DNA of 64,000 nucleotides. Origin: Endozoicomonas sp965198415. GTDB taxonomy: Bacteria; Pseudomonadota; Gammaproteobacteria; Pseudomonadales; Endozoicomonadaceae. This document shows, in pieces, positions 14,036-22,836 of this stretch (position 1 is the stretch's first letter; the number at the start of each line of letters is the position of its first letter). The notes under the pieces were generated by a model that saw only the letters and a list, made by a program, of their open reading frames with translations, was not told the origin of the DNA and searched no databases. The translations under genes and the position numbers were made by a program. The DNA is taken from assembly GCA_965198415.1 (NCBI GenBank), contig CBDAPN010000032.1:1612001-1676000 (forward strand), given 5' to 3'.

Positions 14036-16369
14036 TTACTTACGCAACTGCTTGGCGTTGGCAAACAGATCCGCAAACGTTCCGGCAGATTCTTTTTTTC
14101 TGCCACGATTACCAGGCTTATTAGCTGTTTGTGGCTTGCCACGACTGGCCGGTTTTTCTGCACGCGCCTGCTGACGAACCTCGGCACGCTCTTCTGCCTT
14201 GTCGGACATTCGCATAGAAAGACCGATTCGCTTGCGAGCCACGTCAACTTCCATGACTTTGACCTTAACGATATCCCCGGCCTTCACCACTTCTGCCGGG
14301 TCTTTCACAAAGCGCTCGGACAGCGCCGAGATATGCACCAGACCATCTTGATGTACACCAACATCCACAAACGCACCGAAGTTGGTGACGTTAGTGACAA
14401 CGCCTTCGAGCTCCATGTTCAGCTTGAGGTCACGAATGTCTTCGATGCCCTCTTTAAACTCTGCAGCCTTGAAATCCGGGCGGGGATCACGGCCGGGTTT
14501 ATCAAGCTCACTGATGATATCGGTGACCGTGGGCAGGCCAAAGGTTGCATCGGTAAAGTCTGCGGCGTTAAGACTTTTAAGAAAGGCCGAGTCGCCAATC
14601 AGTGCTCGTACATCGCGCGCTGATTGCGTGGCAATTTTTTCCACCACAGGGTACGCCTCTGGGTGAACGGCGGAGCTATCTAGCGGGTTCTCGCCATTCA
14701 TCACCCGCAAAAAGCCCGCCGCCTGTTCAAAGGTTTTGGCGCCAAAACGTGTGACCTTTTGCAACTCCTGCCGACTGGCGAAAGCGCCGTGCTCATCACG
14801 ATAAGCGACAATATTGTCAGCGAGGGTGCGATTCAGGCCAGAAACCCGTGCCAACAAAGCGCTAGAAGCGGTGTTCAGGTCAACGCCAACGGCGTTTACA
14901 CAGTCTTCAACCACGGCTTCAAGGGAACGGGACAAATTGACCTGACTGACATCGTGCTGATATTGCCCCACGCCGATGGATTTTGGCTCAATTTTCACCA
15001 GCTCTGCCAGCGGGTCTTGTAAACGACGTGCGATGGATACTGCCCCACGGATGGATACATCCAGATCGGGAAACTCCCGAGCCGCAAGTGCCGAGGCCGA
15101 GTAAACCGATGCCCCGGCCTCACTGACGACAATTTTCGTCAAACCCAGCTTGGGATAACTGCGCATCAGCTCAGCAGCAAGGCGGTCGGTTTCACGGGAA
15201 GCGGTTCCGTTACCGATACTCACCAGTTCAACTTGATGGGTTAAGCAGAGGGTCGCCAGCGTGCCGAGGGCTTCTTTCCATTTTTTCTGCGGTGCGTGTG
15301 GGTAAATGGTCGTGTGTTCAACCAGTTTGCCTGTGCCGTCCACTACGGCCACTTTTACGCCGGTTCTCAACCCGGGGTCCAGCCCCAAAGTTGGCCTGAG
15401 GCCGGCTGGTGCAGCCAATAGCAAGTCTTTGAGATTTTTGGCAAATACTTTGATGGCTTCGTCTTCGGAGTTTTCCCGAATGCGGGTCATCAGCTCGGTT
15501 TCCAGCTGCGACAGCAGCTTGACCCGCCAAGTCCAGCGGACAGCATCTTTCAGCCAGCCATCGGCGGGACGACCATGGTCTTCAACTTTCCAGTAATCCG
15601 CCACCAGTTTTTCGCAGGGGTGGGTTGCACGACGGTCTTCCGGTTCATTCTCAAGGCGGATGTCGGCCTGTAAAACGCCTTCGTTGCGACCGCGAAAAAT
15701 GGCCAGAGCCCGATGCGAAGGAACGCTTTTAAGTGGTTCGTCGTGCTCAAAGTAGTCGCTGAATTTTGCTCCTTCTTGTTCTTTTCCTTCCACGCCACGG
15801 CTGCTCAAAATTCCTTCATTCCAGAGCAATTCGCGCAGCTGGCCTATCAGTTGTGCATCTTCACTGAAGCGCTCCATCAAAATGTAACGGGCGCCTTCAA
15901 GTGCTGCTTTTTCATCGGCAACGTTTTTATCGGCATCCACAAAGGCTGTAGCTTCGGCTTGTGGGTCTTTTTCTGGCGTATTGAAGAGCATATCCGCCAA
16001 AGGCTCCAGACCCGCCTCGCGGGCGATCTGAGCTTTGTTGCGACGCTTAGGTTTGTAGGGCAGGTATAAATCTTCAAGGCGGGTTTTGGTATCCGCACTG
16101 CGGATATCCTTTTCCAGTTCTGGCGTTAGTTTATCCTGCTCGGTAATGCTCTTTAAGATGGTTTCACGACGCTCTTCCAGCTCCCGCAGATAGCGCAGAC
16201 GCTCTTCCAGTGTGCGCAGTTGAGTATCGTCCAGTCCGCCGGTTACCTCTTTTCGATAACGGGCAATGAACGGAACGGTGGAGCCATCATCAAGCAGCTG
16301 TACAGCGCTGCCAACCTGTTCAGGGCGGACACTTAACTCTTCAGCTATGCGCTGGGAGATACTCTGCAT
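14036..16369 (-). CDS. tex: Tex-family RNA-binding transcription accessory protein
   Basis: A 777-residue protein (family about 770-790). Order of parts: N-terminal helical Tex region (AEELSVRPEQVGSAVQLLDD), YqgF/RNase H-like domain around residues 320-450 (LGLDPGLRTGVKVAVVD, SIGNGTASRETD), helix-hairpin-helix region near 490-560 (VGVDLNTASSALLARVSGL), and an S1 RNA-binding domain at about 650-725 (GVVTNVTNFGAFVDVGVHQD). The tail is Lys/Arg-rich. Tex binds nucleic acids and influences transcription and stress survival; orthologues affect toxin expression in Bordetella. It is transcribed alone, bounded by a terminator. Confidence 0.96.
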   Translation of the reverse strand: MQSISQRIAEELSVRPEQVGSAVQLLDDGSTVPFIARYRKEVTGGLDDTQLRTLEERLRYLRELEERRETILKSITEQDKLTPELEKDIRSADTKTRLEDLYLPYKPKRRNKAQIAREAGLEPLADMLFNTPEKDPQAEATAFVDADKNVADEKAALEGARYILMERFSEDAQLIGQLRELLWNEGILSSRGVEGKEQEGAKFSDYFEHDEPLKSVPSHRALAIFRGRNEGVLQADIRLENEPEDRRATHPCEKLVADYWKVEDHGRPADGWLKDAVRWTWRVKLLSQLETELMTRIRENSEDEAIKVFAKNLKDLLLAAPAGLRPTLGLDPGLRTGVKVAVVDGTGKLVEHTTIYPHAPQKKWKEALGTLATLCLTHQVELVSIGNGTASRETDRLAAELMRSYPKLGLTKIVVSEAGASVYSASALAAREFPDLDVSIRGAVSIARRLQDPLAELVKIEPKSIGVGQYQHDVSQVNLSRSLEAVVEDCVNAVGVDLNTASSALLARVSGLNRTLADNIVAYRDEHGAFASRQELQKVTRFGAKTFEQAAGFLRVMNGENPLDSSAVHPEAYPVVEKIATQSARDVRALIGDSAFLKSLNAADFTDATFGLPTVTDIISELDKPGRDPRPDFKAAEFKEGIEDIRDLKLNMELEGVVTNVTNFGAFVDVGVHQDGLVHISALSERFVKDPAEVVKAGDIVKVKVMEVDVARKRIGLSMRMSDKAEERAEVRQQARAEKPASRGKPQTANKPGNRGRKKESAGTFADLFANAKQLRK

Positions 16370-16473
16370 AAAAATTTCACTCGAATAACCAGAGAAAACA
16401 CCGGATTATATCGAAACTGAATCGTTTGTATGTAACCAAACCGTCAACATAAAGGAAAAAGCGCACATTACGG

Positions 16474-16503
16474 CAAAAAAAAGGGAAGCTAACGCTTCCC
16501 TTT
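16474..16503 (-). terminator. rho-independent terminator of pckA
   Basis: The stem AAAGGGAAGC-GTTA-GCTTCCCTTT (minus-strand sense) is followed by TTTTT and lies 18 bp past the pckA stop. Confidence 0.93.
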
Positions 16504-16520
16504 GCTGTGCACAGAAGAGC

Positions 16521-18134
16521 TTAACTCAGCGAGGGGCCAGCCGCTACTAAGGCCTTGCCCTCTTCGGTGTCGGTAAATTTCTCGAAGTTGGTAATAAAGC
16601 GATCAGCCAAATCCTTCGCCTTACTCTCCCAATGCTCCGGCTCGGCATAGGTGTCTTGCGGATTAAGGATGGTGGTCTCCACACCGGCCACACTTTGTGG
16701 AACGTGCAAGCCAAAGTAGGGCAATAGTTTGGTGTCTGCTTTATCGATGGAGCCGTCAAGAATGGCATCAATAATTGCCCGAGTCGCCTTGATGGAGATG
16801 CGCTTGCCAGTGCCGTTCCAGCCAGTGTTGACCAGATAGGCCGTAGCTCCGTGTGCCTCCATCTTTTTCACCAGTTCCTCAGCGTATCTGGTGGGGTGCA
16901 GGGTCAAAAAGGCTGCCCCAAAGCACGAAGAGAAGGTCGGTGTGGGCTCGGTAATGCCCCGTTCGGTACCTGCCAGTTTGGCGGTAAAGCCTGACAAAAA
17001 GTGATACTTCGTCTGCTCTGGCGTCAAACGGGAAACCGGCGGCAGTACACCAAAGGCATCAGCGGTTAGAAAAATCACCTTCTTGGCGTGACCCGCTTTG
17101 GACACCGGTTTGACGATGTTCTCAATGTGGTGAAGGGGGTAGGAGACACGGGTGTTTTCGGTTTTTGAGCCGTCATCAAAATCGATTTTACCCTGAGCAT
17201 CAACCGTTACATTTTCCAGCAGCGCATCACGGCGAATGGCACGGAAAATTTCCGGCTCGTTTTCTTCTCTTAAGTTGATGGTTTTGGCGTAGCAGCCGCC
17301 CTCAAAGTTGAAAACGCCATCGTCATCCCAGCCGTGCTCGTCATCGCCAATCAATGCGCGTTTAGGATCTGCCGACAGGGTGGTTTTACCAGTACCAGAT
17401 AGGCCAAAGAAAACGGCGGTATCGCCCTTTTCGCCAACGTTGGCAGAACAGTGCATAGAGGCAATGCCACGCAGCGGCAGCAGGTAGTTCATGATGGCGA
17501 ACATACCTTTTTTCATCTCGCCGCCATACCAAGTGCCACCAATGATCTGAATGCGCTCGGTCAGGTTAAATGCCACAAAGTTTTCCGAGTTGAGGCCATG
17601 TTGCTGCCAGTTAGGGTTGGTACACTTAGCGCCGTTCATAACGATAAAGTCTGGCTTGAAGCTTTCTAGGTCTTCAGCACTCGGACGAATGAACATGTTC
17701 TTCACAAAGTGCGCCTGCCATGCCACTTCAGTTACAAAGCGCACACTCAAGCGAGTTTCGGGATTGGCACCACAAAAACCATCAATCACAAATAGGCGCT
17801 TGCCAGAGAGTTGACTGGTTACCAGAGATTTAAGATCAGCCCAGACCGCTGCAGAGATGGCGGTATTGTCGTTTTTGCCCTGATCTGACCACCAGATGGT
17901 GTCGCGGGTGGTGTCGTCTTTGACCAGGTATTTATCTTTTGGTGAGCGTCCGGTAAAAATCCCGGTATCCACTGCCACGGCACCCGATTCAGTAACGACA
18001 CCTTGTTCAAAACCTTCCAGTTCGGGGCGGGTCTCTTCCTCAAACAGGGTGTCGTAGGATGGGTTGTAGACCACATCAAGGACATCCTTGATTCCAACTT
18101 CAGCCAAAGCTTCCTTCACGTTTACAAAGGCCAT
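16521..18134 (-). CDS. pckA: phosphoenolpyruvate carboxykinase (ATP)
   Basis: A 537-residue gluconeogenic enzyme that converts oxaloacetate and ATP to phosphoenolpyruvate, CO2 and ADP. The P-loop (GLSGTGKTTLSADPKR) is at about residues 243-258 and the kinase-2 motif LIGDDEHGWDDDGVFNFEGG follows. The N-terminal TGIFTGRSPKDKYLV is the conserved oxaloacetate-binding RSPxDK region. AGGAGAG lies seven bases before the ATG. A 406-bp upstream region separates it from hslO, which is also its neighbour in Pseudomonas and enterics. Own promoter and own terminator. Confidence 0.97.
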   Translation of the reverse strand: MAFVNVKEALAEVGIKDVLDVVYNPSYDTLFEEETRPELEGFEQGVVTESGAVAVDTGIFTGRSPKDKYLVKDDTTRDTIWWSDQGKNDNTAISAAVWADLKSLVTSQLSGKRLFVIDGFCGANPETRLSVRFVTEVAWQAHFVKNMFIRPSAEDLESFKPDFIVMNGAKCTNPNWQQHGLNSENFVAFNLTERIQIIGGTWYGGEMKKGMFAIMNYLLPLRGIASMHCSANVGEKGDTAVFFGLSGTGKTTLSADPKRALIGDDEHGWDDDGVFNFEGGCYAKTINLREENEPEIFRAIRRDALLENVTVDAQGKIDFDDGSKTENTRVSYPLHHIENIVKPVSKAGHAKKVIFLTADAFGVLPPVSRLTPEQTKYHFLSGFTAKLAGTERGITEPTPTFSSCFGAAFLTLHPTRYAEELVKKMEAHGATAYLVNTGWNGTGKRISIKATRAIIDAILDGSIDKADTKLLPYFGLHVPQSVAGVETTILNPQDTYAEPEHWESKAKDLADRFITNFEKFTDTEEGKALVAAGPSLS

Positions 18135-18540
18135 GCAAGCTCTCCTAAGGCATTACGCTCATCTTGACATTGTGTTTTGTTAGATTGTGATGTTGACGGC
18201 AAGTAGTGTAATAATACTGCGCCTGTTATTTGTAACGTTGTTCAGGCTTAAGTATTCCTTCCTAACGCCCTGATGTTAGCCACAGGGTCTGCTACGGAAA
18301 TACATTAAGTCTTTCTTCGGGCAAAAGTGTTGTCCCGAATCAAATTTTTTTGATTTTTTGAACCAAAAAACACTGGTATCGACAAAGTTATGCAAATGAA
18401 CACATAAAACGACAATAAAATCCAGCCTGAAGAGGACAATAATAAACAATTACGCACAAAATTGAACGTTTGCTGAAGCGGTCAAGAGCACAATTAGGCT
18501 TTTGACCGTGGGAATGGAAAAAAATATCAGGCGTCAGGCT
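18135..18540. other. pckA upstream region
   Basis: A 406-bp AT-rich stretch between hslO and pckA (both leftward). It must carry the pckA promoter and any carbon-source control sites. I could not place a convincing -35/-10 pair or a CRP-type palindrome. Confidence 0.35.
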
Positions 18541-19419
18541 TTAATGAATTTGCGGTTTTTCATTAAAAATTGCCTCAATGTCCGCCGCAGTAAACACATA
18601 GCGATGGTTACAGAACTGGCAATCCATAGCCACCCGGCCTTCTTCTTCGATGATGGAAGCAATTTCTTTTTGATCCAGAGTGCTGATAATTCTAGCGCTG
18701 CGCTCTTGCGAGCAGGTACAGGCAAAGTGCACTGGCTCCATGGCAAAAACTCGCACAGCCTCTTCGTGGAACAGGCGGATTAACAGCGTTTCATGTTCCA
18801 ACTCCAGCAGCTCGGCACCCTGAACGGTTGCGGCCAGAGTGGTCACACGACTCCATGACTCAGAGCGCACCGTTGACGAAGTCTGCTCACTGGCCGGTAG
18901 TGCCTGCAGCAGCAAGCCGCCACAGCTATCACCGTCACAAGCCAGCCATATACGGGTTTGCAGCTGAACAGATTGTGCAAAGTAATCCTCAAGGCTGGCC
19001 GCAAGCGTCTCTTTTTCTAGAGGTACAATGCCCTGATAACGATTGCCTTTCACCGGGTCCACCGTAATCACCAAGCTGCCTTTACCCAGCAACTCCTGGA
19101 GCGGGGCTTCGGCAATATCATCTTGAAACTGCGCCACTGCACGAAAAGTTTTGCGGTCGGTACATTCAACCATTAACAGGGTTAGCGGTCCTTCACCTCT
19201 GGCTTGCAGCGTTAGCAGTCCTTCAAACTTCAAGGTGGAACTTAACAAGACAGCAGAGGCGATCAGTTCACCGAGTAAACGTTTGACGGTTTCCGGGTAG
19301 TCGTGGGCCGCAAGGGCATCCACATAACTAGAGTTAAGGGAGACGACCTCACCACGAATATCAGTATTCTCAAATATAAAACGCTGTATTGCGTTATCGC
19401 TTCTACTCATGTGCAACAT
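18541..19419 (-). CDS. hslO: redox-regulated holdase Hsp33
   Basis: A 292-residue cytosolic chaperone switched on by oxidation. The C-terminal zinc centre is visible as CTC near residue 234 and CQFC about 30 residues further (CxC ... CxxC), the hallmark of Hsp33. The N-terminal RFIFENTDIRGEVVSL and the LLGELIASAVLLSSTLKFEG block match the family. Under oxidative heat stress the four cysteines form disulfides, release zinc, and expose a surface for unfolded proteins. It sits upstream of pckA, a conserved neighbour. Confidence 0.96.
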   Translation of the reverse strand: MLHMSRSDNAIQRFIFENTDIRGEVVSLNSSYVDALAAHDYPETVKRLLGELIASAVLLSSTLKFEGLLTLQARGEGPLTLLMVECTDRKTFRAVAQFQDDIAEAPLQELLGKGSLVITVDPVKGNRYQGIVPLEKETLAASLEDYFAQSVQLQTRIWLACDGDSCGGLLLQALPASEQTSSTVRSESWSRVTTLAATVQGAELLELEHETLLIRLFHEEAVRVFAMEPVHFACTCSQERSARIISTLDQKEIASIIEEEGRVAMDCQFCNHRYVFTAADIEAIFNEKPQIH

Positions 19420-19663
19420 TCCGCGTAAGGTTTATCAATAGCAAGACGTCATCACATGACTCTCATCGCTGAACTGATTAAACCACAGACTAAAAAGTGG
19501 GCATTGTATTACGATTTGCGCCAAAACACTCTGAAATGTTCGTGGGGGATATGATGGGACGTAGCGCTTAGCCAAGAAAGCTGTTCCAAGGTGTGCAAGA
19601 TAACACCCTGAAAACTGCATTAATCAGGGTGAACTCACGCAACATAATGAGGGGTTTAAAAAA

Positions 19664-20989
19664 TCAATCATCTAATTGCCATTTGGCCGGAATGCTAAAT
19701 GCCACGTTTTTCAGCAAGCGCCCTTCAGCGGCCAGCACCCGGTAGCGGGCATTGGACTCTTGGTAGATAGCAGACACCAGACGGTTACTGGATTGAAACA
19801 GTTCATTCTCACCGTCTAATAAATCCAGCAGCGTGCGTTTACCAATGTTAAATTGCTCCCGATAAGCCGCAACAGTTTCCCGGCTGGCGTTTTCATGGAG
19901 CAACAAGTACTCCCGCTGTTCGCCAGTAAAACGCAGTGCCGCCCAGGCAACTCGCATTCTTTCTTCGATATCCCGCATAATCTTCATTTTTTGCGAGCGG
20001 CTTTCTTCAGCTTGGTAGGCGCTTTCCTTAACCTGAGCCATGTCCCTGCCACCGCGGAATAAATTGTAACGTAGGCGTACCATGGCTACGGTGTCGTTGA
20101 CATCGCCAAGCTGGCCATCAGCGTTGTGCTTCCAACTTTGGTCAATCTCCGCATCCAGAGTCGGGAGATAACTGCTTTTGCGCGAAGAATAGTTGTACTC
20201 TGCCGCCTCAATATCCAATTCTGCAGCTTTAAGCCTCGGATGATCCTGCCAACCGCTTTTAATCGCGTTTTGCAAATCTTCTGGCAATTTCAAGTGTAAA
20301 AAGCCGGGATATTCGAGGTCTTTTGGGCTATTCCCAACCATCGCCCGGAACTCACTGCGGGCATCCATCAGATTATTTTGAGCGCTAATCAAATTTGCAC
20401 TGGCGCGGGCTCGCCGGCCTTCTACCTGAATCAAATCCGAACTGCGCGCTACACCTTGCTGAGTTCGTTGCTCAATTTGCGCAAAAATTTCATTGTGAAT
20501 TTCCAAATTTTCCTGCGCCAGTTCGACTAACTCCTGACGTTCCAACACTTTCAAATAGACACTAATCACCTCCAGGGCGATGTCTTCCAATGTTGCATAA
20601 AACCGCCACTGTTCTGCGGTAGTGCTTTTTTTCGCGCCTTTAAAACTATTGAGCGTCTCAAATCCGGCAAAAAGATTTTGCCTCAGGGAGAGAGAGGCCT
20701 CCTGACGGGTAAAACTCTTTTCATTGCGCTCATTAGCAACCGAGTCATCAGGTACATCCCGGTACTGCCCACCAATCCCCCCGACAAGATCGAGAGTGGG
20801 CCAAAAGTCGGCAAGGGCTACATCAATCGATTTCCGCTCAGCCCTTAGGCGACTGAGGGCAACTTTTGCCTGAGGGTTAGACATCAGTGTTTTACTAATA
20901 ACAACTTCAAGAGGTTCGGCAATGGCTCCACTATTAAATGCAAGTAGGCCGGCCATTATGCCAGTTGTGAGAAAAGGAATGCGATTCAT
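19664..20989 (-). CDS. TolC-family outer-membrane efflux/secretion channel
   Basis: A 441-residue protein with a signal peptide (residues 1-24, ending ...NSGAIA) and the TolC/OEP duplicated architecture. The first half contains ISKTLMSNPQAKVALSRLRA, FWPTLDLVGGIGGQYRD and SLRQNLFAGFETLNSF; the second half repeats the pattern with DHPRLKAAELDIEAAEYNY, YLPTLDAEIDQSW and RLRYNLFRGGRDMAQ. Long charged helices would form the periplasmic tunnel. It most resembles outer-membrane partners of type I secretion (AggA/LapE-like). No ABC transporter or membrane-fusion protein is adjacent, so the partner must be encoded elsewhere. It could serve the giant adhesin at 39.5 kb, but that protein has its own nearby channel gene. 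Single-gene unit, divergent from the pil-chp cluster. Confidence 0.88.
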   Translation of the reverse strand: MNRIPFLTTGIMAGLLAFNSGAIAEPLEVVISKTLMSNPQAKVALSRLRAERKSIDVALADFWPTLDLVGGIGGQYRDVPDDSVANERNEKSFTRQEASLSLRQNLFAGFETLNSFKGAKKSTTAEQWRFYATLEDIALEVISVYLKVLERQELVELAQENLEIHNEIFAQIEQRTQQGVARSSDLIQVEGRRARASANLISAQNNLMDARSEFRAMVGNSPKDLEYPGFLHLKLPEDLQNAIKSGWQDHPRLKAAELDIEAAEYNYSSRKSSYLPTLDAEIDQSWKHNADGQLGDVNDTVAMVRLRYNLFRGGRDMAQVKESAYQAEESRSQKMKIMRDIEERMRVAWAALRFTGEQREYLLLHENASRETVAAYREQFNIGKRTLLDLLDGENELFQSSNRLVSAIYQESNARYRVLAAEGRLLKNVAFSIPAKWQLDD

Positions 20990-21244
20990 GGGTGTCCCTG
21001 TATCTGTATACTGAGATTTACTATGAGAGATACATCGCCACCGAGGATGCAGACTTTATAGCTAGTTAGTAAAAACATTATTTGTGTTATCAGCACTTCT
21101 GGTAAGCGACAACCAACTTATGATAAAAAAGCATATTGATACGATCCTGATATAGGTTGAAAAAGATTTAAGCTGTTGAGTACGGATCGGACAGAAAATG
21201 GCAACAGACCATTTTATTCTTCCGCAGTTCGTCAGGGGAACGTT

Positions 21245-21655
21245 ATGTCAGACGACGAAAAAGGTGACAAAGCTGGCCTCAAGGTCATGGTCATTGATGA
21301 CAGCAAGACAATCCGACGCACCGCTGAAACATTGTTGCAAAAAGCGGGTTGTCAGGTGGTGACCGCCACCGATGGGTTTGACGCACTGGCTAAAATTGCC
21401 GAATCGGTACCGGACATCATTTTTATAGACATAATGATGCCCCGTCTTGACGGCTATCAAACCTGTGCATTAATCAAGAACAACAGCGCGTTCAAGCAAA
21501 TTCCTGTGATTATGCTCTCAAGCAAAGACGGGCTATTTGACCGCGCCAGAGGCCGCATTGCCGGCTCGGATTACTATCTAACCAAGCCCTTTAGCCGCGA
21601 TGAGTTATTTGCAGGCATTCGGGATCATTGTCCTGACTATGCGCTGGCGGTTTAA
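21245..21655 (+). CDS. pilG: twitching-motility response regulator PilG
   Basis: A 136-residue single-domain CheY-like receiver. VMVIDDSKTIRRTAETLL begins the domain; IIFIDIMMPRLDGYQ carries the phospho-acceptor Asp, and YYLTKPFSRDELF the conserved Lys. The start at 21245 has GGGGAA upstream and gives the same length as P. aeruginosa PilG (135); the frame opens 23 codons earlier. First gene of the chemosensory run. In Pseudomonas PilG is phosphorylated by ChpA and promotes pilus extension and cAMP signalling. The receiver carries a short N-terminal extension (MSDDEKGDKAGL) typical of PilG. Confidence 0.93.
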   Translation: MSDDEKGDKAGLKVMVIDDSKTIRRTAETLLQKAGCQVVTATDGFDALAKIAESVPDIIFIDIMMPRLDGYQTCALIKNNSAFKQIPVIMLSSKDGLFDRARGRIAGSDYYLTKPFSRDELFAGIRDHCPDYALAV

Positions 21656-21772
21656 CCAAGCTTGCTTGCATTACTTATTCACAATCATTGGGCAACAAAC
21701 AATATCCATAGCCAGCAACCAGGCAAGGTATTGACTGGAACACTAAGTAAACACCAATAATTTGGGGGATTT

Positions 21773-22147
21773 ATGGCAAAAGTTTTAATCATCGACGACT
21801 CACCCACCGAGCTGTACCAACTGAGCGCCATGCTCGAAAAACACGGCCACACCGTACTCACCGCCGACAACGGCGCCGATGGTGTTGCACTTTGCAAAGA
21901 CGAACAGCCAGACGCCGTATTAATGGATGTCGTTATGCCCGGCCTGAACGGTTTTCAGGCCACACGTCAACTGTCTAAAGATAGTAGCACCGGGCATATT
22001 CCGGTAATTATCGTGACCACAAAAGATCAGGAAACCGATCGGGTGTGGGGTATGCGTCAGGGAGCTAAGAGCTATTTAACCAAGCCTATTAAGGAAAAGT
22101 ACCTGTTAGAAACCCTTAATGAAGTTCTGAGTGAAGTTGCGGCCTGA
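21773..22147 (+). CDS. pilH: twitching-motility response regulator PilH
   Basis: A 124-residue CheY-like receiver. KVLIIDDSPTELYQL opens it, the acceptor Asp is in AVLMDVVMPGLNGFQ, and the Lys in SYLTKPIKEKYLLE. The order and the text of the motifs match PilH rather than PilG. In Pseudomonas PilH opposes or drains PilG signalling and affects pilus retraction. It follows pilG after 117 bp, preceded by a GGGGG stretch six bases before the ATG. Confidence 0.93.
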   Translation: MAKVLIIDDSPTELYQLSAMLEKHGHTVLTADNGADGVALCKDEQPDAVLMDVVMPGLNGFQATRQLSKDSSTGHIPVIIVTTKDQETDRVWGMRQGAKSYLTKPIKEKYLLETLNEVLSEVAA

Positions 22148-22239
22148 GACCGCTTTTTCAGTGCTCTCAACCATTTGTGACAAGGAATGTTTTTCACTCA
22201 GACATAAATAAGTAAGGGACTCACAAAGGAAGAAGTTAA

Positions 22240-22794
22240 ATGACCAGCTCCCCGCACCCGTTCAATTATTTGGAAGCACTTGAGCAAAGCGCTTCCCTTT
22301 ACAGTGCCCCTGTACCACAAGCTCAGGAAGATGAGGGCCATTGGCAAGGCGTGAGTTTCACATTGAACGGTCAGCACTATACCGTACAGATCAGCTCCAT
22401 CTCTGAAATTCTGCCCGTGCCACAAACCACGCCCTTACCGTGCGTAAAGCATTGGGTTAAAGGTGTTGCAAACGTGCGGGGTAAACTGATTCCTATCATC
22501 AACCTTGGTGAATTTCTGGACAATCAAAGAGCGAAGCACAGCGCTGAAAAACCCAGTCAGCACAATCGAATTCTCGTTATTGAGAAAAAAGAACTATCCG
22601 TTGGCCTGATCGTCGACGAGGTTCAGGGCATGTTGCAATTTGCCAGCAATACCCTTTCAAATGAAATACCCGTTTCTGTACCGGAAGGTGTACGTCCGTT
22701 TACCCGGGGTTCATATTCGAAAGAACGGCACTATGTTGTATTCAGTGTTGAAGGCCTCGTGACCAACGAGCGCTTTTTGAAAGCTGCCAGCTAA
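22240..22794 (+). CDS. pilI: CheW-like coupling protein PilI
   Basis: A 184-residue CheW-domain protein. The core spans from about residue 38 (GVSFTLNGQHYTVQISSISE) to the C-terminus, with VKGVANVRGKLIPIINLGEFL and the VIEKKELSVGLIVDEVQGML segment typical of CheW. PilI links the receptor PilJ to the kinase ChpA. AAGGAAG lies before the ATG. Part of the pilGHIJ-chpA run. Confidence 0.92.
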   Translation: MTSSPHPFNYLEALEQSASLYSAPVPQAQEDEGHWQGVSFTLNGQHYTVQISSISEILPVPQTTPLPCVKHWVKGVANVRGKLIPIINLGEFLDNQRAKHSAEKPSQHNRILVIEKKELSVGLIVDEVQGMLQFASNTLSNEIPVSVPEGVRPFTRGSYSKERHYVVFSVEGLVTNERFLKAAS

Positions 22795-22836
22795 TAAAAC
22801 AGGATTTGGATTCCAAACCAGATATCGGGGAAAAAT